Assembly (NCBI GenBank): GCA_965227335.1 | Contig: CBDDFV010000009.1 | Location: forward strand, 372,001-436,000 | Source: CBDDFV01 sp965227335 | Lineage (GTDB): Bacteria > Planctomycetota > Phycisphaerae > Phycisphaerales > SM1A02 | Reading direction: 5' to 3' | Length of the DNA: 64,000 nucleotides | Shown: in pieces, positions 55,699 through 63,112 of the stretch | Position numbering within the stretch: the stretch's first letter is position 1 | Layout of the letters: the number at the start of each line of letters is the position of its first letter | Notes under the pieces: model-generated | What the model was told of the DNA's origin: nothing | What the model saw: only the letters and a program-made list of their open reading frames with translations | The model's database searches: none | Translations under genes and position numbers: made by a program

Positions 55699-56861
55699 TC
55701 GCGATGTACCTGCGCTCCGGCAGCGAAGAGGAACTCGACGCCCTCCGCACCGCCATGCGCAAGCAGGGCGTCGGCCGCGATGAACCCGAGGTGCACCTCA
55801 CCGCGGTCGGGCGCGGCGCCACGCTGTGGGACGCCGACCAGGGCCCGCTCTCGTGGTTCGAATCCATGCCGACCGGCCTGTTCAACGCCGTCGGCCTCTC
55901 GCCCGAGATCCGACTCTTCGACCACCCGTGGGGCCACGCCTTCGTCCGCCGCGTCATCGAACACGCCCGCCACACCGTCGTCATGCCCACCATCGACCGA
56001 CGCGCGGCCCGCAAACGCGGCCATCTCAACCCCGATGACATCCTCCGCCTGGTCGACACCCCGCGCTGGAACGCCGTCGGAGCGGGCAGCACTCTGCACT
56101 GGTATTTCGAGGAGGCGGGCAAGCTCGCTCTCGACTACGCCGCGTATCGCGCACGCCCCTCCGAAGCCCGTCTTTTCGAACAGTGCGCCGACTTCCTGAT
56201 TCAGCACCCTGACGTCGACGACGCCGCGCCGGCCGAACAGGACCTCGACGTCCGCGGATCGATCGCCTGGCTCGTCGACTGGGCGAACTACGCCGTCGCC
56301 GGCATCGGCTACAAGAGCGCGCTGCTGACGTACATCATCGATCAGCACCTGGGCAAGCGCAAGTCGATCGCGATGCTGGATATCGGCGGCGGGGCCGGAC
56401 TCCTCGCCACCGAAGTCGGCGGCGGCGATCCGAAGCGATTTGACCACGTCGTCACCTGCGAACCCGTCGCGATCAACCTGATCCCGGCCCGGCGGCTGCA
56501 GGGGTATCACCCGTCCGCGTCGCAGATGGCCATCGCCACCGGCCAGACGTTCAACTATGACCGCGCGTACGACGTCATCTCGATGATCGGATCGCTTCTC
56601 TACGTCCCGCGCGAGGAAACGCAGATGACGCTCGACCGCGCCTGGGACGCCCTCGCTCCCGGCGGCGTCCTCGTCGTCCATGAGAACATCAGGAAGCCGT
56701 CCTTCACGAAGGACTTCGACGTGATGTTCACCGTCGACGAACTCGAAGGCTACCTCGGCCGCTACGGCCGGCCGACGTACTACCTCTCGACGGGCGCCGT
56801 GGCGGTGAAGCCGCAGGACGTCGGCGAACGCACCGTGTTCCGCGTCATGCAGAAGACCTGA
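55695..56861 (+). CDS. SAM-dependent methyltransferase with unknown N-terminal domain
   Basis: The 388-aa protein starts at ATG overlapping the wzt stop. Residues about 225-360 hold a class I Rossmann fold: AMLDIGGGAGLLATEVGGG, CEPVAIN, DVISMIGSLLYVPREE (the post-II acidic line), and ALAPGGVLVVHENIRKPSF. The N-terminal ~190 residues (MIAMYLRSGSEEELDALRTA...GHLNPDDILRLVDTPRWN) match no family I know. It is the last gene of the plus-strand operon and overlaps the minus-strand deacetylase gene tail to tail by 17 bp. Its product probably methylates a chain end, where methyl caps commonly set length in ABC-dependent polysaccharides; this is inference. Confidence 0.8.
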   Translation: MIAMYLRSGSEEELDALRTAMRKQGVGRDEPEVHLTAVGRGATLWDADQGPLSWFESMPTGLFNAVGLSPEIRLFDHPWGHAFVRRVIEHARHTVVMPTIDRRAARKRGHLNPDDILRLVDTPRWNAVGAGSTLHWYFEEAGKLALDYAAYRARPSEARLFEQCADFLIQHPDVDDAAPAEQDLDVRGSIAWLVDWANYAVAGIGYKSALLTYIIDQHLGKRKSIAMLDIGGGAGLLATEVGGGDPKRFDHVVTCEPVAINLIPARRLQGYHPSASQMAIATGQTFNYDRAYDVISMIGSLLYVPREETQMTLDRAWDALAPGGVLVVHENIRKPSFTKDFDVMFTVDELEGYLGRYGRPTYYLSTGAVAVKPQDVGERTVFRVMQKT

Positions 56862-58407
56862 CCGCGACCTCGAAGCCGTCGACCGCCGCGTCTCCGAGCG
56901 TCAACGTCACGCCGCCCGCGTCGATCGACGCGCGTTCCACCCCGTGCGTGTTGACCACGGTCGTCCCGCGGGGCGCCGCGACCCGGAGGACCACGCCGAC
57001 CTGCTCCGGCCCGATCGACCCCCGCACCACCAGTTGATCGTCCGACGCGTCCACCTCGACCGCGTCCAGGGCCCCCTGAACGTGCGTCGCCCGCCACCAC
57101 GCGGCGATCTCCGCCAGCGTCATCCACGGCGTGTCCGGCGGCAGATAGTCGCGCATGAACGTCAGCAGCCCGTCCAGGTTGATGTCCGGGTGATTCATCA
57201 GCACCAGGCAGCCGCGACTGGCGAACACGGCGCCGACCTCCCGGGTCAGCCGATCCTCATCGTCCTCACGCATGTTGACGTCGAAACTCAGATGGTGAGG
57301 GAGGGCGATGGGTCCGAGGGCGGCGCCCGGTCCGGCCGCGAAGTCAGGGACGCGGTGAGGATGCAGCTGCATTTCGTTCAGCAGCTCCGTGTACGCCAGG
57401 CCCGCATCGTGCGCGGCGAGGAGGTTCGGCAGACCCTGCCAGCCGTCCGCATCCTTGCCGCCGTGCGCGCTGTGACCGACCACCGGCGCCCCCGTCGCGT
57501 CGGCCACCGTCTTCGCCTCGTCCGCCATCGCATCAAGGCGACGTGAATGCAGTCCGATCTCGGCTCCGATCGCGCGAAGCGCCGCCGACTGATCCGGATC
57601 GGGGAGCAGGTCGGGCAGCAGATGCATGGTCGGGCGCACGCCAAGATCCCGGTGCGACGCCGCGAGTTCGACGAGGTCCATCGGACGGTCGTAGTCATGA
57701 CGCAGCGCGACCACGCCGCGGGCGTCGCGCGGCCACGGCGCGACGGACATCGTCCCCGGCGTTGCGATGCTCTCGAGCAGATGATCCAGCAGCAACAGCA
57801 GATGATGGACCGGCTCGCTGAACCCGTAGTCTTCGCCGATGAAGACGGGCGCGGTGAGATGCTCGGCCAGCAGCGAGAACATCGGGAGTCCGAGCAGGAC
57901 GGACGCGCCGCGCCGACACGCCAGCACCTCGCCGTCGACGCTTTGCAGCAGCATCTCGCCGTCCGACGCCAGCGCCGCCGCATGCCGGATCGGGGCCGGG
58001 GCCGTCGCGCGATCCGGCGGGACCGGAACGGGACGGCGCGGCTGATGACGCGGATGCCGCGTCGGAACCGGGACTTCATACGGCGGGCGCACGCCGCGAA
58101 TGCCGTTGTAGTTGTCGAGATGCGTGTACAGCCCGCTGGCGGCGTCCATCACTTTCGCGAGACCGGTCGACGCGAGGCGGAGCGGCAGCGGCGCATCCTC
58201 GCCTTCCACCTCATAGATCCCCGGCGTCTCGTCGGCGAGCGTGGCCATGGCCTCCGCGGCGCCGCGGGCGATCAGGCATCCGCCGTCCGTTCCGTCGCCC
58301 ATTCGCCAGCGGGGCCGACCGATCTGCTCGAGCACCAGCCCCGCCGCGTTGATCCACGCCGGCCCGGCCCCGGTCGCCGGTCGAATGACGTAGTCAGCGT
58401 CAGGCAT
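56845..58407 (-). CDS. Polysaccharide-deacetylase-like protein (degenerate metal site)
   Basis: The 520-aa protein is a paralogue of the deacetylase part of the gene at 51583: both share RHDxD, EIxxHS, IALPHHLSFD, LMNHPDIN and AAWWRATH lines. It has VALRHDYDRPMD, but the second motif reads LHSRRLDAM where the fusion protein has HSEHLEP, so a metal-binding His is replaced by Arg. The N-terminal ~230 residues carry no recognised domain. A C-terminal beta-rich tail (EVDASDDQLVVRG...) is also present. It may be a non-catalytic or altered-specificity relative. Its start overlaps the upstream gene by 8 bp, and its 3' end overlaps the convergent methyltransferase by 17 bp. Confidence 0.8.
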   Translation of the reverse strand: MPDADYVIRPATGAGPAWINAAGLVLEQIGRPRWRMGDGTDGGCLIARGAAEAMATLADETPGIYEVEGEDAPLPLRLASTGLAKVMDAASGLYTHLDNYNGIRGVRPPYEVPVPTRHPRHQPRRPVPVPPDRATAPAPIRHAAALASDGEMLLQSVDGEVLACRRGASVLLGLPMFSLLAEHLTAPVFIGEDYGFSEPVHHLLLLLDHLLESIATPGTMSVAPWPRDARGVVALRHDYDRPMDLVELAASHRDLGVRPTMHLLPDLLPDPDQSAALRAIGAEIGLHSRRLDAMADEAKTVADATGAPVVGHSAHGGKDADGWQGLPNLLAAHDAGLAYTELLNEMQLHPHRVPDFAAGPGAALGPIALPHHLSFDVNMREDDEDRLTREVGAVFASRGCLVLMNHPDINLDGLLTFMRDYLPPDTPWMTLAEIAAWWRATHVQGALDAVEVDASDDQLVVRGSIGPEQVGVVLRVAAPRGTTVVNTHGVERASIDAGGVTLTLGDAAVDGFEVAVRSSA

Positions 58408-59962
58408 CGACGACCTCCGGATCCATCCTGAACGTGAACGTGTGTTCGCCGTCGTGCGTCACGAGCTGCGCTTCATCCGGAGCGATCGCGATCGCCGTGC
58501 CTGCCGCGGCCTGGCATCGCACCGTGATCTGTCCGCCGTCGTCCGCCTCAATCGCCAGCATCTCGTTCGTGCGTCTCGCCTCGAGCCAACGGACGAGTTC
58601 GACATGCCCCTGCGGTTCGTAGCCGGCGTCAAGAAGCGTGGCGACGCGTTCCGCAAACCGTCGCCGCGCCGTCTCGTCTCTGAGATCGTGATCGTGCGCG
58701 TACATGTTCAGCAGTCCCGGCGGGCCCCACGGCGGTCGGACGCCGTCGCCGTGGAGCAGGTTGGCGGTGACGGGAAGCTCCCACCAGCCGTGGTCCGTTC
58801 GAATCGGCGTGGTCGGCTGAGCGGGGCTGATCTCCCGGAAGGAACTGTCGATCGTGAAGCCGCTCGGTCCGAGGGCGCGGAAGTAGTCCGTGCTCCAGCA
58901 GAGACCCGGCGCGCGGACGGCGGCGTGATGTTCGTCGTCGCCGGCGGCCGCGCGACCTGCGGCCAGTTCTCCCTGCAACGCCGCCCCGTCCGACTGGTGG
59001 AAATGCTCGTGGGCGACACTGTGAAACCCCAACTCCTCGCCCGGCGCGGATCGGGGCGGGAGGCCGCCGCAGTAGAACGACGTGAACCGGCCGCAGGTCG
59101 CGCCCGCCCAGCGCGTGAAGTCGCCGTCAATCGACGGCCGGACGGGAGGCGGTTTCGGCACGCCGAGATGGAGCTGCCATTGATCGACGAACGGCGGGGA
59201 CCCCGCGCAGCCGCGTCGACCGCGACGCAGGTCAAGCGTCAGCCGTCGACTCACATGCACGCCGTCCGGATCGTGAAGCTGGTTCTTCGAGACGATCCAT
59301 CGCGGGCCGCGCAACGGACGAGGCAGCCTGAGACGATTGAGTTCAACGCCGGCGAGCCGCCCGACCCGTCGACCGACGCTGCGTCGCGCGGCGTTGGCCT
59401 CGATGTCGAAACTGAGAAGCAGGGGGGGCCGTCCCTCACGCCAGGGGCTCATCCGCACGCGGGCGACGCGGGCCACCGTGTCGAGAAACCAGTCGATGAG
59501 CGCGACGAGGTGGCCGCGCCCGAAGAAGACGCAGTCCCGTTCGATCCGCTCGAGAAGGGACGCGAGACTGAAGCCGAGCGTCAGGTCGGTCCCGTCTTCG
59601 CGGTTCTGAGCGATCGCGATCGTCGCGCCGTCCTCGCGAGCGATCAGCGCCCGGATCGAGCCGCCGGGCGTTTCGAGCGCGGCGTGCGCCAGGTCATACA
59701 GCGGGAACACGCAGGTGCCGCTCGCCCCGACGTCCCGGCCCGTCACGAGCGTTGAGATGCGTCGACCAATGGGCCGCGCCGTGAGCGGCGGCGGCGGATC
59801 GCCGATCGTCAGCCGGGTGACGCCGTCGTGGTCGGTGAGGTGAAGGACGTCGGGGTCGGGCGTGTCGTCGTCGACCCATGGTCCCGCGACGCCGAGATCG
59901 GCGAGCAGGGCGCGGACGCGGTCCGGGGCGGGCGTATCGAGGCGGACGCCACGCAGCAGCAT
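58400..59962 (-). CDS. Polysaccharide-deacetylase-like protein
   Basis: The 520-aa protein starts at ATG overlapping the stop of the upstream methyltransferase (59962, ATGA). A frame to 60094 is overlap only. Metal-binding lines fit a NodB-like fold: LLLSFDIEANAA (D-x-E), then GEELGFHSVAHEHFHQSDG with the H-S-x-x-H pattern, FRALGPSGFTIDSSF, and the late NMYAHDHDLRDE. The first 180 residues are a separate, unrecognised domain, and the tail is beta-like. It is distinct in sequence from the protein at 56845, so the locus has two unlike deacetylase-type enzymes on this strand. It probably removes or handles an acyl group on the exported glycan. Confidence 0.8.
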   Translation of the reverse strand: MLLRGVRLDTPAPDRVRALLADLGVAGPWVDDDTPDPDVLHLTDHDGVTRLTIGDPPPPLTARPIGRRISTLVTGRDVGASGTCVFPLYDLAHAALETPGGSIRALIAREDGATIAIAQNREDGTDLTLGFSLASLLERIERDCVFFGRGHLVALIDWFLDTVARVARVRMSPWREGRPPLLLSFDIEANAARRSVGRRVGRLAGVELNRLRLPRPLRGPRWIVSKNQLHDPDGVHVSRRLTLDLRRGRRGCAGSPPFVDQWQLHLGVPKPPPVRPSIDGDFTRWAGATCGRFTSFYCGGLPPRSAPGEELGFHSVAHEHFHQSDGAALQGELAAGRAAAGDDEHHAAVRAPGLCWSTDYFRALGPSGFTIDSSFREISPAQPTTPIRTDHGWWELPVTANLLHGDGVRPPWGPPGLLNMYAHDHDLRDETARRRFAERVATLLDAGYEPQGHVELVRWLEARRTNEMLAIEADDGGQITVRCQAAAGTAIAIAPDEAQLVTHDGEHTFTFRMDPEVVDA

Positions 59963-60708
59963 CAGCGCCGTTCCGCGATCAGCCAGAAGAACTTCGCCCG
60001 TTCGGGCGTGCGCATCCGGCTCCACAGCGGTTCGAGCCACAACGCGATCCGCACCATCGCTCGTTGGAGCGCGTTCGCCTTCGGGCGATTCCACGCGGGC
60101 GGGAGATTGTCGGCGAGGTAGCGAATGCCCCGGAGTTCGACCAAGGCGGCGCCTTCCGCCGCCGCGAGGTCGGCCAGCTCCTGCGGGGCATAGAGAATTC
60201 GCGTGACCTTGCCGCCGCTCTTCGCGTTTCTTTCACTCGGATGCAGGGCGTTGATCGACGAGACAATGAGCTTCCCGCCGGGAACGAGCGCCGCGGTCAT
60301 CTCCCGCAGAGCGAGGCTCACGTCGACGAAGTAATTGATCGCGGCGAGCGAGATCACCACGTCGAATCGCTCCCGGAACGGACCAAGGTCGTGAGCGTCG
60401 CCAAGCACCCATTCGATCGGCGCGTCGCCCCAGCGTCGCCGACCGGCTTCGATCATCTCCGCCGAGTAGTCCAGGGCCGTGATGGTGCATTCCCGTCCGA
60501 GCAGCACCGTCAGTTCACGCCCGCCGCCCACGCCGACAAGCAGCACCCGGGCGCCCGTCGGCACGAGTTCGGTCAGCCACTGCTCCTCGATCCGCGTGGA
60601 GTACCGCTGGATCGGCTGCTCGTGGCGATCGAAGTACTCCTGCGCGAGCCGGTCGTAATACTCGCGGTCGAACTTCGACTTGTCGGTGATGGTCTGGAGA
60701 TCGGACAC
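59962..60708 (-). CDS. Class I SAM-dependent methyltransferase
   Basis: The 248-aa protein is read from the GTG at 60708 (MSDLQTITDKSKFDREYYDRLAQEYF); an earlier frame to 61008 overlaps the upstream gene. The Rossmann motif RVLLVGVGGGRELTVLLGREC is followed by ITALDYSAEMIEAGRRRW, VLGDAHDLGPF, DVVISLAAINYFVD and TAALVPGGKLIVSSIN. This is a small-molecule or sugar methyltransferase type, with no extra domain. It lies 10 bp after the helical-protein gene and overlaps the next deacetylase gene by 3 bp. Confidence 0.83.
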   Translation of the reverse strand: MSDLQTITDKSKFDREYYDRLAQEYFDRHEQPIQRYSTRIEEQWLTELVPTGARVLLVGVGGGRELTVLLGRECTITALDYSAEMIEAGRRRWGDAPIEWVLGDAHDLGPFRERFDVVISLAAINYFVDVSLALREMTAALVPGGKLIVSSINALHPSERNAKSGGKVTRILYAPQELADLAAAEGAALVELRGIRYLADNLPPAWNRPKANALQRAMVRIALWLEPLWSRMRTPERAKFFWLIAERR

Positions 60709-60718
60709 GATCAGGATT

Positions 60719-61918
60719 CTAAGTCGTTTCGTGAACCTGCGCCGTCGGTCGGGCGGGAGAAACGAAGTCATCAGGCTGACGAAGCGCCGCCAGCAGCGTC
60801 GCCGCCCCGTGGGCGAGGTGCTGGACGTGACGCAGCGGCGCCGCCTCGCGACCGATCCGGCGACTGATCCGACCGAGCGGCTGACGAATCCCTTCCCCCA
60901 GCCGCCGACCCGCCGTCCGCCAGTCGTCCTTCCGCTCGCCGACCGCCAGCAGACGGCCGAACACCACCAGCAACTCGCCGAGCGACCAGAGCCGACCCGG
61001 ATCCGCATGCCGAATCAGCCACGTCTCGCCCAGTGGAATCAGCGTCACCTGGGGCGACCGCGCGGCGGCCGCGAGGGCGTCCTCCCGCTCGGCCAGCGTC
61101 GTCTTGTCGAGATAGCCCGAATCGCTCCGCAGCAGCGCGAAGACCGTGGCCGCGGCGTCTTCGATCCGACGCCGCGCCGCCTGGTCCGCCGCCAGATCCA
61201 GCAACGCATTCATGATGTAGCATTGGTGAAGCAGGTCATAGCGCGGCTTGTCCGCGGCGTACGGCCATCCCACCGGATCGCGGAACCGCGACCAGATCCA
61301 CGCCGCGATCTGGTCGGGGGCCGGGGCCCGGGCGGCGTCGAGATCGTCGAACCGAACGAGGCTCCGAGCCGTCGCCGCCCCCCACGCCGCCGCGACGTTC
61401 GTGACCAACTCCGGAATCGCAGGCGAAAACGTCGCGACGGAGAAGCGGTCGCCGTCGAGTTCGACCTCGGTGCGCGGCGCCGCGTCGATCAGCCAGGCCG
61501 CCGCGTCTCGGGCCAGCTCGATCGCCGGCCGGAGATCGTCCAGATCATGGTCGTCCCGGTCGATGAGTTCAACGATGTCGAGGAGGCCGGCGGCGACCAC
61601 GCTGGTGGTGATCACATAGGGTTCGCGTGCATCAGCGCCACGCCAGGCAAATCCCAGTCCCCACGCGCCGTGCCCGGGTTGATCCGCGACGTTGGCCCCG
61701 GCGAGACGGGCGATCGCCGGTCCGGCGTAGCGAATGGTCTTGTGGTCGGGAAGCAGTCCGCATCGCGTCATCGTGGCGACGGCGGAGAGATACTTGCCAT
61801 CCGCCATCGGGTGGTAGACGGGCTCGGCGTGGTAGTCGTCGCGGCTGACACCGCCCAGCCGATGATGCAGCGCGAAGAGGTCGTGGAGATGACGGCTCAG
61901 ACGAGCGGCAAGGTTCAT
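60719..61918 (-). CDS. Predicted helical-barrel protein of unknown function
   Basis: The 399-aa protein starts at ATG ending 61918 (MNLAARLSRHLHD). It reads as an all-helical (alpha/alpha) toroid: repeated lines such as MADGKYLSAVATMTRCGLLP, AWGLGFAWRG, EPYVITTSVVAAGLLDIVEL and WLIDAA, which resemble folds of glycan lyases, epimerases or lanthionine synthetase-like enzymes. I cannot assign it to one of these. It is the first gene of the minus-strand operon (then methyltransferase, two deacetylase-like proteins). The position suggests it acts on the same polysaccharide. No signal peptide is seen. It is 115 bp from the tRNA gene. Confidence 0.6.
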   Translation of the reverse strand: MNLAARLSRHLHDLFALHHRLGGVSRDDYHAEPVYHPMADGKYLSAVATMTRCGLLPDHKTIRYAGPAIARLAGANVADQPGHGAWGLGFAWRGADAREPYVITTSVVAAGLLDIVELIDRDDHDLDDLRPAIELARDAAAWLIDAAPRTEVELDGDRFSVATFSPAIPELVTNVAAAWGAATARSLVRFDDLDAARAPAPDQIAAWIWSRFRDPVGWPYAADKPRYDLLHQCYIMNALLDLAADQAARRRIEDAAATVFALLRSDSGYLDKTTLAEREDALAAAARSPQVTLIPLGETWLIRHADPGRLWSLGELLVVFGRLLAVGERKDDWRTAGRRLGEGIRQPLGRISRRIGREAAPLRHVQHLAHGAATLLAALRQPDDFVSPARPTAQVHETT

Positions 61919-61983
61919 GACCGGTCCATCGCGTCCGCGTGGCCGGGGATGACGGACGGTCCCCGCCGAGCGTCCGATCCCCA

Positions 61984-62027
61984 CGCACAAACCGCGTTTC
62001 CGACGGGAAACGCGGCGTGTCTGTGCG
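61984..62027. repeat. Inverted repeat beside the tRNA gene
   Basis: CCGCGTTTCC (61992-62001) and GGAAACGCGG (62006-62015) form a perfect 10-bp stem with a GACG loop, and outer arms CGCACA/TGTGCG (61984-61989, 62022-62027) extend it. It lies just past the 3' end of the minus-strand tRNA-Ser, with a run of T between them, so it may be its terminator or processing signal. Confidence 0.7.
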
Positions 62028-62033
62028 AAAAAG

Positions 62034-62120
62034 CGGAGAGGGAGGGATTCGAACCCTCGATACCCCGAAGGGTATACCGGTTTTCGAGACCGGCGCGTTC
62101 AGCCGCTCCGCCACCTCTCC
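62034..62120 (-). tRNA. tRNA-Ser (CGA)
   Basis: An 87-nt class II tRNA on the minus strand. Acceptor arms GGAGAGG/CCTCTCC, a T-arm GAGGG-TTCGAAT-CCCTC, a five-pair anticodon stem CCGGT/ACCGG with loop CTCGAAA, and a long variable arm ATACCC-TTCG-GGGTAT all fit. The anticodon CGA (complement of 62084-62086) reads UCG serine codons. The discriminator base is G and CCA is not encoded. Confidence 0.95.
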
Positions 62121-62336
62121 GGTGGTGTCGGGTGACGCCCGACGTCGCATGGTATTCGGCGGGATCCGCGGATGTCGACCCCACGCGAACGGGAACCGAC
62201 GCCGCCGGCTCGCCTGCGAGGAAGGGGAGGATACCCGATCAGCACGCCGAGGCAAGGGAATGGCCGGAGCCGACGCGGGTCTCGACCGCGGGCCCGCCGC
62301 GCCGGGCGGCTATCATCCCCCCCGGAGACTCCCCGC
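62121..62336. other. Short intergenic region, tRNA to FUN14-like gene
   Basis: 216 bp of GC-rich DNA holding the promoter region of the minus-strand tRNA and the leader of the plus-strand membrane-protein gene. I see no clear boxes and no coding frame with support. Confidence 0.4.
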
Positions 62337-63011
62337 ATGAGCGAATCCACCACGCCCGACCCCGCCGTCCGACGCCCCCGCCCGATCACGCGCGGCACGC
62401 GGATCGGACTCATCATCTCCATCGCCCTGATGATCCTCGGCGGCGGGTTGTGGATGGTCGCCCTTGCGGCCGGGCCGGGTGAGACGGGCGGATCGACCGC
62501 CTCCCCGGCGGCCACGGCGGGCGAGGACGACGGCTCGGGCGGGGCGGGGCCCGCTGGCGGATCCGCGTTGCAGCCGCGCGGCCTTGCGCCCGTCATTCCG
62601 CCGGGCTCGACGCCGGAGGGCGACGACAGCGCGGCCGACGACGGCGCCGTCCCCGGGGATGGCGATGATGTTCCCGCCGCTGACGCTGACCCTGGCCCGC
62701 TCGAGACCTGGTCGCCCACGATCTTCCGCCTCGGGTTCAGCTTCTTCGTCGGCTTCGCGATCGCGTTCGCGGTGCGTTCGTTCCTGAAGGTCGCGGTCCT
62801 GATTGCGGGCGTGATTCTGATCGTGCTCTTCGCGTTGCAGTACTTCGGCGCGATCGATGTGAACTGGGCCCTCATGGAGTCCTGGTTCACGAACGCGGGG
62901 GGCTGGGTGAAGGCGCAGGCGTCGTCGGTCCAGGAGTTCGTCACGGGGTACCTGCCGTCGGGCGCCTCGGCCCTGGCGGGGCTGACGATGGGATTCCGAC
63001 GCGGGCGGTGA
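62337..63011 (+). CDS. FUN14-like membrane protein with low-complexity linker
   Basis: The 224-aa protein starts at ATG 62337, with GGAG 9 nt upstream. One N-terminal helix (GTRIGLIISIALMILGGGLWMVAL) is followed by about 75 residues of Gly/Asp/Ala/Pro-rich linker (EDDGSGGAGPAGG...). The C-terminal part holds two to three helices, FRLGFSFFVGFAIAFAVRSFLKVAVLIAGVILIVLFALQYFGAIDVNW, which resemble the FUN14 domain of small bacterial and mitochondrial membrane proteins. The role in bacteria is unknown. It stands alone. Confidence 0.6.
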   Translation: MSESTTPDPAVRRPRPITRGTRIGLIISIALMILGGGLWMVALAAGPGETGGSTASPAATAGEDDGSGGAGPAGGSALQPRGLAPVIPPGSTPEGDDSAADDGAVPGDGDDVPAADADPGPLETWSPTIFRLGFSFFVGFAIAFAVRSFLKVAVLIAGVILIVLFALQYFGAIDVNWALMESWFTNAGGWVKAQASSVQEFVTGYLPSGASALAGLTMGFRRGR

Positions 63012-63040
63012 TCGCGGGCCACGGACGGGACGGTTCAATG

Positions 63041-63070
63041 AAAAGCCCCCGACCCATGAGGGCCGGGGGC
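63041..63070 (-). terminator. Rho-independent terminator of the minus-strand Cys-rich gene
   Basis: On the minus strand GCCCCCGGCCC-TCAT-GGGTCGGGGGC folds into a GC-rich stem and is followed by TTTT (AAAA at 63041-63044 on the plus strand). It lies 43 bp past the stop of the gene ending at 63113, so it terminates that gene; the FUN14-like gene on the other strand ends just before it. Confidence 0.78.
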
Positions 63071-63112
63071 GTCGATGTTGATGGTATTGCTCAGGCGTGA
63101 GCCTGATCGGGA

